DNA of 5,335 nt, taken from NCBI GenBank assembly GCA_021819225.1, contig JAKARU010000073.1, forward strand, positions 1-5,335. Direction: 5' to 3'. Both the position numbers and the translations under genes were made by a program. The notes beneath the pieces are model-generated. The model searched no databases and was not told the DNA's origin. It saw nothing but the letters and a program-made list of their open reading frames with translations. This document shows positions 1-5,335 of this stretch, piece by piece (position 1 is the first letter of the stretch; each line of letters opens with the position of its first letter). The stretch is from Thermoplasmata archaeon. GTDB taxonomy: Archaea; Thermoplasmatota; Thermoplasmata; Thermoplasmatales; Thermoplasmataceae.

Positions 1-1524
1 AGGGTTGTAAGAGTTGATTTTTACAACGGTTCATCATTCGTGATGGAACTTTTCAGGGATGGGAATCTGATAACGCTTCAGGACGACATCATTGAATATG
101 CCCTGAATCCAAGGGAATGGAAAAACAGAAAAATAATCAAGGGTGAAAAATACATTCCTCCGTCCCTGGTTGACCCACTATCGTTAACGGCCAAAAATAA
201 GACTGATATACTGGAAAAGAGCAAGGCGTCAATTGTTCAAACGATGGCGACGAGGTTCAACCTTGGTGGTGAGTTATCTGAAGAAGTCCTGAAGAGAGCT
301 GGGATTGATAAGAACCTGAGTGCGGTTGAGTGCACCGAATTGATCGACCAGATTGAAGAAAAACTGAATGAGTGCCTCCATGAGACTGAGGAAAACAAGG
401 GATATTTCTATGAAGAAGAGCAACTTGTAAGCCCCATGAGATTGACCTTCCTGAACAGGGAGCCTGATAGGGTTGTGGAAGATTTCAACGATGCACTTCA
501 GATTATGATGGAGACTGAGATAAAGGACACTCCAGAGAATTTGAGAATAAAGAGAATTGTGGAGAATCAGGAAAAAACCATCGAGGAATACAAGAAAGCC
601 TCTGAAGAGAGCAGGGAGTCAGGTGTCATGATCTCCTCTCACTTTCAGACTATGAAGAAGGTTCTTGAACACCTTAAGAATTCTGATCAGGAGAAGCTGT
701 CCTTTGATGGTTTTGTCATAGAGGTGAAGTCAAAGAATAAGGCAGAAAAGAGCGCGGAAATAATCTTTGAAGACAGGACATTCAAATTATTCTACGACAA
801 GAGTGTTGGAGAGAACATGACCTATTATTTTGATACGTCAAAAGATTACCTTGAAAGAATAGAGGGTGCAAAGGTTGCAATGGAGAATTCCATAAAGGGA
901 ATACAGGAGCAACAGGTTAGGAAGAAGAAGGAAAGGCCCAGATTCTGGTTTGAGACATACCACTGGTTTTTCACCCCTGCCAATCATCTTGTCATCTCCG
1001 GGAAGAATACTGATACAAACGAGAAGGTGGTGAAGAAGCATATGGGTGAGAAAGACCTCTATATTCACGCGGATATGTACGGCGCACCCAGTACGGTAAT
1101 CAGGAATGAGGATAATGCAGAAATAACAGAGGACGAAATCCGGGAAGCAGCCATATTCGCTGTTTCATTTTCGAGGGCGTGGCAGAATGGTCTGACGTCA
1201 GGGTCAGCCTACTGGGTCAGCCCATTGCAGGTGAGCAAGACGCCAGAATCAGGACAGTACGTTAGAAAAGGTTCATGGATTGTCAGGGGAAAGAGGAACT
1301 ATCTCTTTAACCTCCCACTTAAACTCAGCATAAGGATGATTGACTATAGGGAAGCCAGGATTGCAATGATCTATCCATTCCGGGAAAATGATTCGGATTG
1401 TGTCACCATCATGCCGGGAAGCCGAAAAAGGGATAAGGCAGCCCAGGAAATCGCAAAAAAACTAGAAACAGATACTGAGGAAATCATGAGGGTCCTTCCA
1501 ACTGGGAATCTTGATATTATTTAA
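1..1524 (+). CDS. rqcH: RqcH/Rqc2/NEMF-family (NFACT) ribosome quality control protein, 5'-truncated by window edge
   Basis: The frame is open from base 1 with no upstream stop, so the gene starts before the window; 507 residues are visible. The GTG at 40 is internal, because residues 1-13 before it (RVVRVDFYNG...) already match the family's N-terminal domain. Counting from base 1, there is the end of NFACT-N (to about 60), a helix-hairpin-helix-like part with LGGELSEE and RAGIDKN (about 88-105), a first long charged helix of the coiled coil (about 178-226), a middle segment, a second helix (about 280-312), then the NFACT-R (DUF814) domain with FWFETYHWFF, DLYIHADMYGAPS and SGSAYWVSPLQV (about 313-440). 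No NFACT-C domain follows, as I would expect for an archaeal form. In characterised homologues (B. subtilis RqcH, yeast Rqc2) the protein binds split large subunits carrying peptidyl-tRNA and directs C-terminal tailing of the stalled chain. Tailing in this organism is inferred. The gene ends 8 bp inside the convergent isomerase gene. Confidence 0.93.
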   Translation, partial: RVVRVDFYNGSSFVMELFRDGNLITLQDDIIEYALNPREWKNRKIIKGEKYIPPSLVDPLSLTAKNKTDILEKSKASIVQTMATRFNLGGELSEEVLKRAGIDKNLSAVECTELIDQIEEKLNECLHETEENKGYFYEEEQLVSPMRLTFLNREPDRVVEDFNDALQIMMETEIKDTPENLRIKRIVENQEKTIEEYKKASEESRESGVMISSHFQTMKKVLEHLKNSDQEKLSFDGFVIEVKSKNKAEKSAEIIFEDRTFKLFYDKSVGENMTYYFDTSKDYLERIEGAKVAMENSIKGIQEQQVRKKKERPRFWFETYHWFFTPANHLVISGKNTDTNEKVVKKHMGEKDLYIHADMYGAPSTVIRNEDNAEITEDEIREAAIFAVSFSRAWQNGLTSGSAYWVSPLQVSKTPESGQYVRKGSWIVRGKRNYLFNLPLKLSIRMIDYREARIAMIYPFRENDSDCVTIMPGSRKRDKAAQEIAKKLETDTEEIMRVLPTGNLDII

Positions 1525-2461
1525 TTCTGGAAAGTTCAGCCTTGAGGTTTTCCAGTACCTTCACATCCTCTGGATCAAAGGATAATCTCAAACTTACTTC
1601 CACTGTCAGGATGTCAATATAATGCAGGATATAGAACAGCTTCTCCAGGTAAGTCTCACCTTTTGGCTTTATCTTTATGATTTCAGATGAGAATTTACTT
1701 TCCATTATATCAAGCCGCACCTTGCATCTTGAACTGGAATCACCTTCAATAGCAAGGAAGATAAATTTTTCAGCCATTCCACTGTTTACAAGCTGCGGAA
1801 CGAGTTCATTATGATTCTGTTCAGACAGGTTATGATTCAGGGCGAAAAGCTTTGAGTTCTCATTAAATTGTGTCTTGAACCTGTAACTGAGACTGCTGAA
1901 AGGTTCCCATGAAAGGATGTATGGAATCTTCCTTGAATCCACTATCTTCTGAGCAAGTTGCCAGATAGGACTCCTCTCCTTTTCCAGGTTTTCAAGAATT
2001 GAAATGATCCTCTTTCTCTCTTCCCCTTTAATCCCGATAAAAGTGTTTAAAAGTGGCATTAAGAGGTACCCTATTGCTTCCCTTGGCTGCAATCCTGAGG
2101 GTATTTTTATGAGATTGTCACAAATCGTGGAAAGTTCGCCACCAGAAGTTATGGCATTTACGGTGATTCCCCGTGACTTTGCTTCCCTTACTGTACTGAG
2201 TGTTTCTTCTGTATTACCAGAATAACTTACTGCAATGAAGCAGTAGTTCCTGTCTACATATTTTGGAAGTTTGTATGAATCCACCACTATTACGGGAAGT
2301 TCCTGGAATGCCTCGGAAAATATTCTCCCGGATACTCCTGAGCCACCCATACCTGAAATTACAATAGCATGAACATCTCCTATATCTATGGAAAATTTTT
2401 CTTTGAAATTGATCTGTTCCTTGATTGAATAGACCTGATTGTAGAATTTGTCTTCAGCCAT
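1517..2461 (-). CDS. Bifunctional phosphoglucose/phosphomannose isomerase (SIS-fold, archaeal PGI/PMI family)
   Basis: This 314-residue cytosolic enzyme should interconvert glucose-6-phosphate or mannose-6-phosphate with fructose-6-phosphate, linking glycolysis/gluconeogenesis to mannose-derived glycans. Its length is close to the roughly 300-residue archaeal family rather than to the ~550-residue classical PGI. It has two SIS subdomains. Visible motifs are SGMGGSG (36-42), the phosphate-binding SYSGNTEET (79-87), QPREA (125-129), the FNENSK segment with the likely catalytic Glu201, NHNE with likely catalytic His217, and a C-terminal LKAEL whose Lys307 probably corresponds to the active-site lysine of the Pyrobaculum aerophilum enzyme. 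These equivalences are from memory of that enzyme, not an alignment. The ATG start is supported by GAGGGTG six bases upstream. A 30-codon frame ends 11 bp before the start, so the two are probably co-translated. The stop lies inside the end of the convergent rqcH gene. Confidence 0.93.
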   Translation of the reverse strand: MAEDKFYNQVYSIKEQINFKEKFSIDIGDVHAIVISGMGGSGVSGRIFSEAFQELPVIVVDSYKLPKYVDRNYCFIAVSYSGNTEETLSTVREAKSRGITVNAITSGGELSTICDNLIKIPSGLQPREAIGYLLMPLLNTFIGIKGEERKRIISILENLEKERSPIWQLAQKIVDSRKIPYILSWEPFSSLSYRFKTQFNENSKLFALNHNLSEQNHNELVPQLVNSGMAEKFIFLAIEGDSSSRCKVRLDIMESKFSSEIIKIKPKGETYLEKLFYILHYIDILTVEVSLRLSFDPEDVKVLENLKAELSRIK

Positions 2462-2467
2462 AAATCA

Positions 2468-2474
2468 CACCCTC
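2468..2474 (-). promoter_or_regulatory. Ribosome binding site of the PGI/PMI gene
   Basis: Read on the minus strand, GAGGGTG lies six bases before the ATG at 2461 and partly matches the archaeal GGAGGTGAT consensus. Its first two bases are the last two of the TGA stop (2475-2473) of the upstream 30-codon frame. A ribosome terminating there would sit on this site, an arrangement that suits termination-reinitiation coupling. Confidence 0.6.
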
Positions 2475-2565
2475 AGATTGGAGCGAGAGCGAGGAAAAAT
2501 CCCCATACGGCAGGAAGCAATGCAGCAAGTCCTACAAGAATATATATCATGGTTTTTGTAGACAT
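2473..2565 (-). CDS. Putative 30-aa single-span hydrophobic membrane peptide upstream of PGI/PMI
   Basis: I do not recognise this peptide. The frame runs from ATG at 2565 to TGA at 2473-2475. It begins MSTKTMIYIL and ends GFFLALAPI. Apart from Lys4 it has no charged residues, and residues 6-28 form one continuous hydrophobic segment with Gly12, Pro18, Trp21 and Gly22 inside it. It would fit a single transmembrane helix with the positive N-terminus in the cytoplasm. An in-frame TAA eight codons upstream bounds it, and no earlier ATG exists. Its base composition is clearly less AT-rich than the intergenic DNA beyond it, and its stop overlaps the isomerase ribosome binding site; both favour a real gene. 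No strong Shine-Dalgarno sequence precedes it (only TGAGCGT directly before ATG), so leaderless translation is possible. It could instead be a leader peptide controlling the isomerase, or a chance frame. Confidence 0.55.
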   Translation of the reverse strand: MSTKTMIYILVGLAALLPAVWGFFLALAPI

Positions 2566-2660
2566 ACGCTCAGTATTTATTTGTTTTTAATTAACCTTTG
2601 CTATATGAATTGACTATGGAAATTTCAATCTTTATGACGTATTTGTTTATATTTATTACA
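2566..2660 (-). promoter_or_regulatory. Likely promoter region for the small peptide-PGI/PMI transcript
   Basis: This AT-rich stretch lies directly upstream of the 30-codon frame. Read on the minus strand it offers three TATA-like candidates: TTAATTAAAA about 26 bases before the ATG (2587-2596, the spacing expected for a leaderless archaeal transcript), TTCATATAG (2601-2609, which would leave a leader of about 15 bases), and AATATAAA (2646-2653, leader of about 60 bases). None is a perfect TTTATATA box and I cannot choose between them. No operator-like palindrome stands out. Confidence 0.35.
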
Positions 2661-2699
2661 ACCTAAAATTAAAGTTCTTCCAGAATGTTTTGAATTTGT

Positions 2700-2724
2700 A
2701 AAAGTTAGCCATGGGAGTTAACTT
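2700..2724 (-). terminator. Weak hairpin plus short T-run after the arginine deiminase gene
   Basis: Six bases beyond the arginine deiminase stop, the minus strand reads AAGTTA (2724-2719), an 11-base loop, then TAACTT (2707-2702) running into two more Ts, giving a TTTT tract. The stem is only six AT-rich base pairs and the T-run is short. It may help end the arginine deiminase transcript, but read-through into the downstream peptide-isomerase genes cannot be excluded. Confidence 0.3.
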
Positions 2725-2729
2725 GCAGA

Positions 2730-3986
2730 TCAATTCCTCTGAAGTGTAAATGTCATGCAGTGGGCACCACCATATCCACCCGTTATTTCTTCGAGATTGA
2801 TCTTTACGAAGTCTAGTCCGAAATCCCGCATCTTTGAAGTGGATGGGAACATTGTCCCGCTTTTAAGTTCTGATTCTTTTGCTCCTGCTTCTTCCTTTAC
2901 TTTTTTTGTTATGACACCGTTGCTTTCAAGTTTTTTAAGAACAGAGAATGAGTCTATGCATATGATCCTGTTGTCCTTTACAGTCAGGAAATTGGATGAA
3001 TAACATAGCTGTTCAATGGGAGAGATATCCATTATGTTATATCCTTTATTCTTCAGGTAATCGTACAGTGTTATATCCTCTGCATATGAATAACCCTCAC
3101 CATTCTTCTGATATAACTTTCCCCTTGCTGCTTTCACCAGATCCATGGAGCCTATGGCAGTCCCATTTCCTGCAATATTGAAATATGTGTCAAGATGCAT
3201 GTTATTGAGGAGATCGTTGACCATGAAGGGATATCGTGGGTTTTCCACAACAAGTACCTCGTCATGTGCCATCATGCCAGAATTCATTGCTGATATTGCT
3301 CCTGCAAGATCAGTACGCGGTCCCGTACCTATTAAACCAAAATCACCACACGGTATGTAATCTCCGCCTTCGAAATACGAATTTTCCACAACTCTTTTCA
3401 GATGATCCTTTCCAAGTATCTTCTCCATTATAAATCCGGTAATTTCTGGTTCCATCTTTCTCTGGGGCAGTTTCATTCTCCCGAGTATGACCCCTTTAGA
3501 ACTTACTGCCTGCTGATCCCTCATGAAATACAGGTTGGTCAGAGGTACGTTAGAGAATATCTTTGGATACGACATATGATTGTCCCGATCAACAGTTATA
3601 TCGATTGAAGGTACCAGTATGGATATATTGAAAAGGGTATCTGCATCCATGAATGGAAGATTTCTCTGAAAATCCTTCTTCAACTTTTCAACCTCGGAAA
3701 TATCACCATAAAACTGAACTTCGGCTGCTAGCTTTTCTTCCATTGCTTTTCTGAAGTTACTGTCTGTGTTGCACCTGTTCACAACAATTTCTCTAAGCTG
3801 GGTTACCTTCGCCCCATTCTCCTTCATTATTTCTTCCAGTTTCTCATGTTCCCTTAACGCTTTTGTCTTGTTGAATGGTCTTTCAAAGAGAAAGGCCCTC
3901 GGTGAGATCATTGCATAATCTATTTCTGTTCCTGGCCTGTGTACAATCACTTCCTTCAGATTTTCCCATTCCGCTCTTACAAACAT
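2730..3986 (-). CDS. arcA: Arginine deiminase (guanidino-group-modifying enzyme superfamily)
   Basis: It should hydrolyse L-arginine to citrulline and ammonia in the cytosol, the first step of the arginine deiminase pathway; the carbamoyltransferase and carbamate kinase genes are not in the window. From the ATG the protein has 418 residues, normal for the family. Motifs in order are LKEVIVHRPG (10-19), FMRDQQ with Asp157, Arg176 in LPQRKME, EGGD with Glu206, GPR with Arg224, HLD with His264 and Asp266, and C-terminal GGAHCMT with nucleophile Cys410. These match catalytic Asp166/Glu224/His278/Asp280/Cys406 and carboxylate-binding Arg185/Arg243 of the Pseudomonas enzyme, as I recall it. Tyr405 replaces the arginine usual five residues before the cysteine, and FTRDP has become FMRDQ. 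The ATG at 3986 is preferred over an in-frame TTG at 3989, because AGGTGAT lies five bases before the ATG and only two before the TTG. Its ATG shares one base with the nmd3 stop. Other superfamily activities remain possible. Confidence 0.88.
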   Translation of the reverse strand: MFVRAEWENLKEVIVHRPGTEIDYAMISPRAFLFERPFNKTKALREHEKLEEIMKENGAKVTQLREIVVNRCNTDSNFRKAMEEKLAAEVQFYGDISEVEKLKKDFQRNLPFMDADTLFNISILVPSIDITVDRDNHMSYPKIFSNVPLTNLYFMRDQQAVSSKGVILGRMKLPQRKMEPEITGFIMEKILGKDHLKRVVENSYFEGGDYIPCGDFGLIGTGPRTDLAGAISAMNSGMMAHDEVLVVENPRYPFMVNDLLNNMHLDTYFNIAGNGTAIGSMDLVKAARGKLYQKNGEGYSYAEDITLYDYLKNKGYNIMDISPIEQLCYSSNFLTVKDNRIICIDSFSVLKKLESNGVITKKVKEEAGAKESELKSGTMFPSTSKMRDFGLDFVKINLEEITGGYGGAHCMTFTLQRN

Positions 3987-5002
3987 CAAATATCACCTAA
4001 AATTTCATAATAGTTGTCTTCGTAGAAGAACAGTTCTACCTGATCTTCCTTTATAACCCTCTTCAGGGTTATCTGAATATACGTCCTCTCATTCATCAGG
4101 TTCGTTTCATTTTCTGTCCTATGCAATACAATGAACCTTTCCCGTGACGCTTTTTCTCCAGTTTCCTTTAGTTTATCAAAATCTATGAGCCTCTTGTTGA
4201 TAAGAGTTGTCTTTCCATTTTTCAGATCTGTCACATATATGCCCCCCGGCCTCTTTCCCTGGTAAATATATTTTATGTTATCAAAAAATATCAGGGAACC
4301 GGGCTCGATATCCAGTATCCTGATCATGTAAGTGAACCTGAAAAACTGTTTGCCATCCTTGATTCCAGCCAGTGAACTTGAGACCACAACGTTGCATATT
4401 GTTTTGGACTGTATTTCCCTGGCAAAGGTGTCCCCATCCTTCTTCTTGCCAAGATATATATCAATACCTTCCTTCAACTGAACTGACTTTGAGACGAATG
4501 ATTCAGGATCTTTCTTCTGGTTGCTCTCCACCATCCTGAGAAGTTCCTGGTGAATTGTATCTATCTCCGGACTCATTTTCTCTGAGAATCCCCTGAGTTG
4601 AACCTTGGATTCATAATATGATCCGGTTACCTTATTACACGTTGGACAGCTGATTGACTCCTTCCTGTATGGAATTTCAAGTAGAAACTCCTTCTCTTCA
4701 GCATCATCTCTTTTAATTCTTATCCTGATGTAGGCTGTATCCTCGATCTTGTTCAGTTCTATAGGGCCGAACGATTCAATCTTAAATGGTTCATTTACGC
4801 TGAAAAGTTCATACACCTTCTTTGCCCATCTTTCCTGTGCATCGTGATGAGCCCAGTAGTTACCCACCTTTACAGCACCACATTTTGGACAGCTCGTGAA
4901 CGTTATTGAACCTGGTTTTTCAATCACAAGTGTTTTCCATATACAGTCTTCACAGAGCCCCTTGTATATGGCTTCTCGAGTTCCACATTTTATACATAAC
5001 AT
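3986..5002 (-). CDS. nmd3: NMD3-family large ribosomal subunit (50S/60S) factor
   Basis: In eukaryotes NMD3 binds the joining face of the pre-60S subunit and is the adaptor for nuclear export. Archaeal versions lack the C-terminal export/import signals and are thought to act in late 50S maturation or subunit quality control; that role here is inferred. The 338-residue length fits the short archaeal form. The N-terminal zinc region shows four CxxC pairs: Cys3/Cys6, Cys17/Cys20, Cys38/Cys41 and Cys119/Cys122. The last pair leads into the family hallmark TGSYYESKVQLRGF (126-139). Further on are a charged helix (about 145-170) and a beta-rich C-terminal half. The start is sure because Cys3 is part of the first zinc pair. 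The ATG is 3 bp after the stop of the acyl-CoA dehydrogenase gene, with no strong Shine-Dalgarno sequence of its own, so it probably depends on translation from upstream. The stop (TGATG) overlaps the next gene. Confidence 0.94.
   Translation of the reverse strand: MLCIKCGTREAIYKGLCEDCIWKTLVIEKPGSITFTSCPKCGAVKVGNYWAHHDAQERWAKKVYELFSVNEPFKIESFGPIELNKIEDTAYIRIRIKRDDAEEKEFLLEIPYRKESISCPTCNKVTGSYYESKVQLRGFSEKMSPEIDTIHQELLRMVESNQKKDPESFVSKSVQLKEGIDIYLGKKKDGDTFAREIQSKTICNVVVSSSLAGIKDGKQFFRFTYMIRILDIEPGSLIFFDNIKYIYQGKRPGGIYVTDLKNGKTTLINKRLIDFDKLKETGEKASRERFIVLHRTENETNLMNERTYIQITLKRVIKEDQVELFFYEDNYYEILGDI
3992..3998 (-). promoter_or_regulatory. Shine-Dalgarno site deciding the arginine deiminase start
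   Basis: The minus strand carries AGGTGAT, a strong match to the archaeal anti-Shine-Dalgarno sequence, inside the last codons of nmd3. It sits five bases before ATG at 3986 but only two before the alternative TTG at 3989, so it fixes the ATG as the start. Its position inside nmd3 implies that both genes are read from one message. Confidence 0.75.
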
Positions 5003-5005
5003 AAT

Positions 5006-5335
5006 TCAATCAATTTTCCTTCCTTCCCGGAAATCCTTTATCAGTGCCCCCGATATGAGCTTTTTTCTTATTTCTGTAGTTCCTGCTCCTATCTGCCCCA
5101 GTATTGCATCCCTGTTTAATCTGTCGATACCAGTATCGTGCATATATCCTGCTCCCCCGAAAATCTGGATACACTCCCGTGATATATACTCGGAAACCTG
5201 TGCAGAATAAAGAATTGAAGCTGCGGCATTCTTCACATCCATCCTGTTCTTATCAAGATGCTCCAGGGTTTCATAAGCCAGTAATTTTGCAGCCCTGTAT
5301 TGGGTATACATTGTTGCCAGCTTGTCCTGTATCAT
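5006..5335 (-). CDS. Acyl-CoA dehydrogenase, C-terminal domain only (5' end beyond the window)
   Basis: The visible 109 residues are the C-terminal helical domain of a flavin-dependent acyl-CoA dehydrogenase (family length usually about 380-400), which introduces the alpha-beta double bond into acyl-CoA and passes electrons to an electron-transfer flavoprotein. Motifs are CIQIFGGAGY (55-64, flavin-contacting QxxGGxGY), DRLNRDA (71-77) and IGAGTTEIRK (82-91). The codon at the window edge happens to be ATG, but it is almost certainly internal since some 280 residues should precede it. Where medium- and short-chain enzymes have the catalytic glutamate (YEGT), this one has GAGT. Isovaleryl-CoA dehydrogenase also has GAGTSE and takes its base from another helix, so a branched-chain substrate is possible, but the deciding region is outside the window. 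It is the first visible gene of the cluster and ends 3 bp before nmd3. Confidence 0.9.
   Translation of the reverse strand: MIQDKLATMYTQYRAAKLLAYETLEHLDKNRMDVKNAAASILYSAQVSEYISRECIQIFGGAGYMHDTGIDRLNRDAILGQIGAGTTEIRKKLISGALIKDFREGRKID

Noticed and set aside
40..42. GTG at 40 as the start of the RqcH-like gene
   Set aside because: The frame is open to base 1 and the 13 codons before the GTG fit the NFACT-N domain; about 100 family residues should precede the window edge.
838..1068. Minus-strand 76-codon frame inside the RqcH-like gene
   Set aside because: It is antisense to the conserved NFACT-R domain and has no ribosome binding site or family resemblance.
2004..2225. Plus-strand 73-codon frame inside the PGI/PMI gene
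   Set aside because: It is antisense to the conserved SIS motifs and is explained by the isomerase codons.
2616..2666. Plus-strand 16-codon hydrophobic frame in the intergenic gap
   Set aside because: It has no ribosome binding site, is too short to judge, and runs across the candidate promoter of the minus-strand genes.
2656..2712. Minus-strand 18-codon frame encoding a basic, aromatic peptide (MANFYKFKTF...)
   Set aside because: It is very short, overlaps the candidate terminator, has no ribosome binding site and is AT-rich like the noncoding DNA around it.
2755..3608. Several plus-strand frames of 61-82 codons antisense to the arginine deiminase gene
   Set aside because: They mutually overlap in different frames, have Ser/Pro-rich composition typical of complementary-strand translation, and lie opposite a well supported gene.
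4896..5210. Plus-strand 104-codon frame antisense to the acyl-CoA dehydrogenase/nmd3 junction
   Set aside because: It lies opposite two clearly recognised family proteins, shows no recognisable motif and has no start signal; it is a shadow frame.

Overview
The window looks like chromosomal DNA from an archaeon. NMD3, a split-free NFACT/RqcH-type protein and an archaeal bifunctional phosphoglucose/phosphomannose isomerase occur together, several genes are tightly packed or overlapping, and one start is preceded by the archaeal Shine-Dalgarno sequence AGGTGAT. The moderately AT-rich composition and this gene set would fit a Euryarchaeota/Thermoplasmata-type genome. That placement is an inference from protein style, not a proof. 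I see no rRNA, tRNA, CRISPR array, insertion sequence or attachment site.

Layout. Positions 1-1524 (+) hold the C-terminal ~507 residues of an RqcH/Rqc2/NEMF-family ribosome quality control protein whose 5' end lies before the window. It meets a minus-strand gene tail to tail with an 8-bp coding overlap (1517-1524). That gene, 1517-2461 (-), encodes a bifunctional glucose-6-phosphate/mannose-6-phosphate isomerase. Just upstream of it is an unannotated 30-codon reading frame (2473-2565, -) for a single-span hydrophobic peptide, whose stop codon overlaps the isomerase ribosome binding site. An AT-rich 164-bp intergenic stretch (2566-2729) follows. It probably carries the end of one transcript and the promoter of the next. 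Positions 2730-5335 are a compact minus-strand cluster read right to left: the C-terminal quarter of an acyl-CoA dehydrogenase (runs off the right edge), then nmd3 (3-nt gap), then an arginine deiminase whose ATG overlaps the nmd3 stop by one base (TGATG).

How they fit together. Two gene products act on the large ribosomal subunit: RqcH on stalled 50S-peptidyl-tRNA complexes, and NMD3 as an assembly/export-type adaptor of the large subunit. The others are metabolic: sugar phosphate isomerisation, arginine to citrulline plus ammonia, and acyl-CoA oxidation. No shared pathway is visible for the acyl-CoA dehydrogenase-nmd3-arginine deiminase cluster, so it is probably co-transcription of unrelated functions. 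The window is mostly housekeeping. The least described items are the 30-aa membrane peptide coupled to the isomerase, and an arginine deiminase with an unusual residue near the catalytic cysteine.
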